Source: Victivallaceae bacterium (GTDB lineage: Bacteria > Verrucomicrobiota > Lentisphaeria > Victivallales > Victivallaceae). Taken from it: a DNA stretch of 9,434 nt. Of this stretch, positions 6,132 through 9,434 are shown piece after piece (positions within the stretch are counted from its first letter, which is position 1; each line of letters begins with the position of its first letter). A program made the translations under genes and the position numbers. The DNA lies in the NCBI GenBank assembly GCA_028698975.1, contig JAQVVK010000077.1, positions 1 to 9,434 on the forward strand, read 5' to 3'. The notes beneath the pieces were generated by a model. That model was given only the letters and a program-made list of their open reading frames with translations, searched no databases and was not told the DNA's origin.

Positions 6132-7631
6132 CTATTTACTTGCCGAGTAATAACACGGTGACGGCGAAACCGCGAACTTGAAGCCGCGCACTTCGCTGCC
6201 GGGGACAACCCGCCCGGTCATGGTGCGGACGGGCGAGCCGCATTTGGGGTCGCTCCATGTCTGTTCACCGTCGGGCGACCAGACCATGCAGACAAATCCG
6301 CTGTTACGCGGAAAACGCAGCCGCCAGATTCCCGGCTTCGGGTGATCGAGTTTGGCCTTGCCGTGGTCGGCTCCGGCAAGTTCCCGGGTCAAAGTCGCAT
6401 ATGCCGCATACGCCGCCTTGGGGGTGCGGTCGGCATTGAGCAGGGCATAGCCGTAAGCGTTGCTTTTGGGGTTCTCGCAGTAGAGGCAAAACCAGAGGAT
6501 CGCCTTGACGTTTTCGGCGGCAAGCAGAGCGATCGACCGGGCGCAGTAACGCGCCTGAGTCAACTCGTCCACCGGCTTCTGCCAATCTCCGGGCGGGGTG
6601 GTCCAGCCGAATTCGGTGATGTAAATCGGCAGGGAGCCGAAGCCGCGCTGCGCCAGAAAGGATTTAAGTTTGCGTACCAGTTCGATGAATTCCCCCTCGG
6701 GCGGAGTGGCCTTGACATAGGCGTGAATATCGACGCCATCCAGAATTTTGAACATGCCGGAATCCGCATATTTCTTGAGTTCCGGGAAATAGATGTCGCA
6801 ATGCGCCGGGCCGATAAGTTTGACGCCGGGGCGGATCGCACGGATCGATTTGATGTAGAGTTTTATATATTCGACGAAGTCCTTATACGGAGTCATCCAC
6901 ATCGGTTCGTTGGCGATAGTGACCATTTCATAGCGGCGGTTTGACGTGGCGGTGACGGCGCGCTGGATTATCTTGACAAGTTCGGTTGTTTTATCCTTGC
7001 GTATCGGGTACATGGAAAGATCTCCCCGCGCCGCCGCCTCCGCCCCGGCCGGACGATCCTGAAGCCAAAACGGTTGAGGCCAGAAGCCGTAGATCGGCTC
7101 CATTTCGCGGAACCGGTCGGCCAAAGGCGCGACCGGCACATCCGGGCAACCGTCTTTAGACCATTTCTCCATTTCCGGGCTGCAGAGTTCGTAAAAAAGC
7201 CGTCCCCAGCGCGCCCCGGCCTTGGCAAACAACTCGCCGGAGCCGCAAAGTCCAAAAGGAGAACTCATGCGCGTCTTCTCGTCGATCGCCTTGCCGACCA
7301 CGGCGGCGCGGGTTTCCGCGACCACGACCGAACCGTCGCGCCGGCGGCCGCGCACGGTCACCTGATAATAGCCGCGCTCCGGCAAGGCAATGGTCTGGGC
7401 GGCCTGCGGAGAGAGGGTGCGGCTGTCGAGCGTATTTCCGTTTTCGTCGCAAAGTTCGAGGTCAAGTTTCATCCATCCGGTCTGCGGAGAGACCGCCAGA
7501 TGCAATTCGCCGTTTTCCGCCTCGAAGACATTGCCCGGCTCCTTTGAGTCAAGCCGCAATTCGGCGGCCGCAAGCGCACTCCAGACGGAGGCGGCAAACG
7601 CGGCAGACAGCAAAAAAATTCGCATGTTCAT
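6132..7631 (-). CDS. Secreted clan GH-A-like glycoside hydrolase
   Basis: 499 residues from the ATG at 7631, which has GGAGG 7 bases upstream. A TTG at 7637 is too close to it, and an ATG at 7625 is 13 bases away. The N-terminus MNMRIFLLSAAFAASVW, ending near ALAAAE, is a signal peptide, so the enzyme is exported. Residues about 24-115 look like a beta-sandwich. A (beta/alpha)8 barrel follows from SSPFGLCG (about 124) to about 418, then a small beta-rich C-terminal domain (IWRLRFP, FVCMVWSPDGEQTW). Two retaining-enzyme residues can be placed: acid/base Glu242 in TIANEPMW and nucleophile Glu340 in YITEFGWTTPPGDW. Their spacing and the SPFGL start recall GH39 and related GH-A families, but I cannot name the family or substrate. 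It leads an operon with an SSS symporter, which suggests that it releases what the transporter imports. Confidence 0.85.
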   Translation of the reverse strand: MNMRIFLLSAAFAASVWSALAAAELRLDSKEPGNVFEAENGELHLAVSPQTGWMKLDLELCDENGNTLDSRTLSPQAAQTIALPERGYYQVTVRGRRRDGSVVVAETRAAVVGKAIDEKTRMSSPFGLCGSGELFAKAGARWGRLFYELCSPEMEKWSKDGCPDVPVAPLADRFREMEPIYGFWPQPFWLQDRPAGAEAAARGDLSMYPIRKDKTTELVKIIQRAVTATSNRRYEMVTIANEPMWMTPYKDFVEYIKLYIKSIRAIRPGVKLIGPAHCDIYFPELKKYADSGMFKILDGVDIHAYVKATPPEGEFIELVRKLKSFLAQRGFGSLPIYITEFGWTTPPGDWQKPVDELTQARYCARSIALLAAENVKAILWFCLYCENPKSNAYGYALLNADRTPKAAYAAYATLTRELAGADHGKAKLDHPKPGIWRLRFPRNSGFVCMVWSPDGEQTWSDPKCGSPVRTMTGRVVPGSEVRGFKFAVSPSPCYYSASK

Positions 7632-7650
7632 TTTCAATCCTCCAACATTA

Positions 7651-7668
7651 TATTTTGATTTATTTTGA
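7651..7668. promoter_or_regulatory. Direct repeat TATTTTGA upstream of the glycosidase (possible operator)
   Basis: TATTTTGA occurs at 7651-7658 and again at 7661-7668, exactly 10 bp apart, so both copies face the same side of the helix. The pair lies 20 bases upstream of the glycosidase start, just before its Shine-Dalgarno. Such spacing would suit a direct-repeat binder such as an AraC-type regulator, but the region is simply AT-rich and chance is possible. No clear -35/-10 pair with proper spacing was found here. Confidence 0.3.
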
Positions 7669-7763
7669 CTTACTTAAGCAATATAACATTGAATCGTTGC
7701 TAATGAAATGGATAAATGCGTCTGCTTTGATGACAAAAAGCGTCACTTGTCTTTGCGGTTGAT

Positions 7764-7787
7764 AAAAAGCACCTGACGATGTCATGC
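7764..7787 (-). terminator. Candidate terminator after the asparagine-synthetase-like gene
   Basis: On the minus strand GCATGAC (7787-7781) pairs with GTCA and TGC around an ATC loop, with a two-G bulge, followed by U5 (7768-7764). Seven base pairs is weak for an intrinsic terminator. The site is 74 bases past the stop at 7861, and the next gene's upstream region starts after it. The rest of the gap 7632-7860 holds only AT-rich sequence and no gene that I can support. Confidence 0.38.
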
Positions 7788-7860
7788 GGGCTCCGGCAAT
7801 CAGGCATACCGGTCGGTCATTTGCCGGGGGTGCATTGTTGCAAATCGCCGGTTGTGCCGG

Positions 7861-9285
7861 TTATATCCAGCCCATCGCGAATTGTTTCACCAAACTGATC
7901 GCCCGCCTGGTCTTTCTTTGAAGCGGACTCCACTGCGGGAAATTAAACGGGATGGTCAGCAGTTGCGGCGCAAGACGGCGCATTATTTCTTTTTGAACAT
8001 CATGCGCGTGCGGGTATTCCCGAGCCAGCCGCAGCATCAAGGCGATACACCTCTGGCTGTTGCACGGTTGTATTCTTTCCGCAGGGTTCAGATCCCAGGC
8101 CTGTTCTATTGCAGAGAGCCATATGGATACACGCTGTTCCAGATAAAACCTATGGTAAAACGGCACCCCGGCCCACGGGGTGTCTCGGGCATACTCAAGA
8201 TAGCGTTCCAACATCGGGATCTGAAACGCTTCAACCCGGCCGAATTTACTGAAGATCTCGGGAGCCGCCAGATTGCAGTCTATGTTTTCACCAAATTTTG
8301 AGCGATAGAAAAAATGCAATAATTCCCAAATCGCGCCTCCCAGCACCACCGCCGACTTGGAGGCCGGCGGAAGTTGTTTGTAAACATAGTATTCCCGGTC
8401 GCGGTCAATACAAAGTCCGGAGGTATGACGGTCAAACTCTTCGGCGCGGCGATTTCTCTGGCTTCGGGTCAGACGGCTCCGCCGGACCCAGCGGTGCTTG
8501 ATGTCAAACAAGGCACAACACCTTTGAGGATAATTGCGATCGGCATAGGAGATATTTTCTTTCATGCAAGTGTATGCCGAGAAATCGATCCCGGATTTGA
8601 GGGCGATCGCAAAAAGCGTTCGCGAATCATAGCCGCCGCTCAAGGGGAGCAGGACTTCGCCATAGATGAGAGCGGCATTCTTCAAAAAAGTAGTTATCAA
8701 ATCAATCAGTTCGTCGGTCAAATCTCGATTATTGTGCTCGACTTCCGGCATTGCATAGGTTATATATTCAAATTTATCACCCTTTAGATCAAGCCTTTGC
8801 AGCGGCAGCAAACGCATCACTTCTTTCTCCGGCGTCATCGGGCCGGGATAATAGTCGATGCCGCAGCCGTAAGTACATTGATTCTTTTTGTAATGAATGG
8901 ATTTCCCACTGCTTTTCAGATTATCCAACATCAACGAAAATGAATTCGAGGCGGTGCGCCCCGCGTAAAAGATACCGGAAAGCACGGCAAAGTCGGTGTA
9001 TAAAGTCGCTCCGGCAACCAGCGTCCAGCGGCCGCACCAGCTGGAAACGCATTCATCGACCGGCTTGTCCTCGGCCTGAAGCTCGACTTCCGGAGCCGGG
9101 CGCGTACTGTCCTGCTGAATGGCGACGCCGATAAGAACATATTTTGTACCGCTCTTGCTCCCTCGGATTTCCTGCACATTGAGGTCGCGTTGTGCGGATA
9201 AATAAAGGTTGTTTTCCAATTCGAAAACGACTACATCCTTCATCTTGAGCGGAGAAGGAGAAATCAGGAACGATTTTTTTTGCAT
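7861..9285 (-). CDS. Asparagine-synthetase-like PP-loop ATPase without an N-terminal Cys nucleophile
   Basis: 474 residues. LLPLSGGYDSRTLFA (about 212-226) is the PP-loop (SGGxDS at 216-221) that binds ATP for adenylation of a carboxylate in asparagine synthetases and beta-lactam synthetases. Downstream patterns also fit the synthetase domain: GGAIWELLHFFYRSKFGE (316-333), YLEQRVSIWL (381-390), RIQPCNSQRCIALML (404-418) and the LLTIPFN end (442-448). The first 200 residues resemble a degenerate class II glutamine-amidotransferase domain (WCGRWTLVAGATLYTDFAVL). The first residue after Met is Gln, not the catalytic Cys, so glutaminase activity is unlikely. Such proteins often occur in surface-polysaccharide or peptide-tailoring clusters. 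Substrate and product are unknown. The ATG at 9285 has no clear Shine-Dalgarno, only an A/T-rich leader. It starts 24 bases after the upstream stop, so co-transcription is likely. Fold confident, role not. Confidence 0.82.
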   Translation of the reverse strand: MQKKSFLISPSPLKMKDVVVFELENNLYLSAQRDLNVQEIRGSKSGTKYVLIGVAIQQDSTRPAPEVELQAEDKPVDECVSSWCGRWTLVAGATLYTDFAVLSGIFYAGRTASNSFSLMLDNLKSSGKSIHYKKNQCTYGCGIDYYPGPMTPEKEVMRLLPLQRLDLKGDKFEYITYAMPEVEHNNRDLTDELIDLITTFLKNAALIYGEVLLPLSGGYDSRTLFAIALKSGIDFSAYTCMKENISYADRNYPQRCCALFDIKHRWVRRSRLTRSQRNRRAEEFDRHTSGLCIDRDREYYVYKQLPPASKSAVVLGGAIWELLHFFYRSKFGENIDCNLAAPEIFSKFGRVEAFQIPMLERYLEYARDTPWAGVPFYHRFYLEQRVSIWLSAIEQAWDLNPAERIQPCNSQRCIALMLRLAREYPHAHDVQKEIMRRLAPQLLTIPFNFPQWSPLQRKTRRAISLVKQFAMGWI

Positions 9286-9309
9286 GAGAGATTTTTTGCA
9301 AATTGCGTG

Positions 9310-9434
9310 TTATTGTCCCAAATTTTGTGAAACACACTTGTAATTTCCAACGCCGATGACGACGTTGCCGAGAATTTCCATGCGTTTTTGCCAGTAGTCC
9401 TCCCATGCTCCGGCGTTTGCAAACCGTTTCAATA
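9310..9434 (-). CDS. C-terminal 40 residues of an unidentified protein (5' end outside window)
   Basis: An open frame enters from the right edge and ends at TAA (9312-9310). It reads LKRFANAGAWEDYWQKRMEI and then LGNVVIGVGNYKCVSQNLGQ. The composition looks like ordinary protein, with Trp, Tyr and aliphatic residues in sensible places. The stop is 24 bases before the next start, both of which support a real gene. The other two minus frames over this stretch are less protein-like. I do not recognise the family. By position it may belong to the same, possibly glycan-related, operon as the asparagine-synthetase-like gene. Confidence 0.55.
   Translation of the reverse strand, partial: LKRFANAGAWEDYWQKRMEILGNVVIGVGNYKCVSQNLGQ

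Noticed and set aside
5284..6150. 288-codon open frame on the plus strand
   Set aside because: It is antisense to the N-terminal half of the symporter, highly charged with Arg/Gln/His as typical of reversed hydrophobic codons, and has no Shine-Dalgarno or domain.
7647..7652. TATAAT on the minus strand before the glycosidase
   Set aside because: It is a perfect -10 hexamer but only 3 bases from the Shine-Dalgarno, so the transcript would start inside it. No -35 lies at 16-18 bases.
7819..7845. Inverted repeat ATTTGC/GCAAAT
   Set aside because: It has only 6 bp arms, a 15-base loop and no U-tract. It is likely chance.

Overview
All genes in this window lie on the minus strand. They are coding-dense and moderately GC-rich, separated by short AT-rich gaps. 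The mix suggests an anaerobic, glycan-degrading gut bacterium, most likely of the PVC group (Lentisphaerota, Victivallis-like). It combines a class III (oxygen-sensitive) ribonucleotide reductase, a very large SSS sodium:solute symporter next to a secreted glycoside hydrolase, and a Pmp-like beta-helix surface protein. The taxon is an inference from gene content, not from a marker gene.

Layout in transcription order (right to left). 9434-9310: last 40 residues of an unidentified protein. 24 bases later, 9285-7861: an asparagine-synthetase-like PP-loop ATPase, probably in the same operon and perhaps part of a surface-glycan locus, followed by a modest terminator candidate. 7631-6132 and 6120-3808: a two-gene operon of an exported clan GH-A-like glycosidase and an SSS symporter, closed by a strong stem-loop/U-tract terminator at 3777-3730. 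Its stop-to-start gap of only 11 bases suggests cleavage of a glycan or glycoside and uptake of the product as one unit. Directly beyond the terminator is a near-consensus sigma-70 promoter with an extended -10 (3724-3696). It drives a leader of about 155 nt holding a second terminator-like hairpin, then a beta-helix repeat protein starting at 3534.

The main anomaly is at about 2446-2465. The beta-helix gene stops in mid-repeat and is joined, out of frame, to the 3' third of nrdG, the activase gene of anaerobic ribonucleotide reductase. Intact nrdD follows (2141 to beyond the left edge). The activase half with the radical-SAM cysteines is absent. This is either a real deletion/rearrangement that puts nrdD under a surface-protein promoter, or a chimeric assembly join. 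Because NrdD needs NrdG, an assembly join or a second nrdG elsewhere should be considered first.

I saw no tRNA, rRNA, CRISPR array, transposase or insertion-sequence ends. The two longest gene-free stretches are 3535-3807 (terminator, promoter, leader) and 7632-7860 (terminator candidate plus an AT-rich upstream region).
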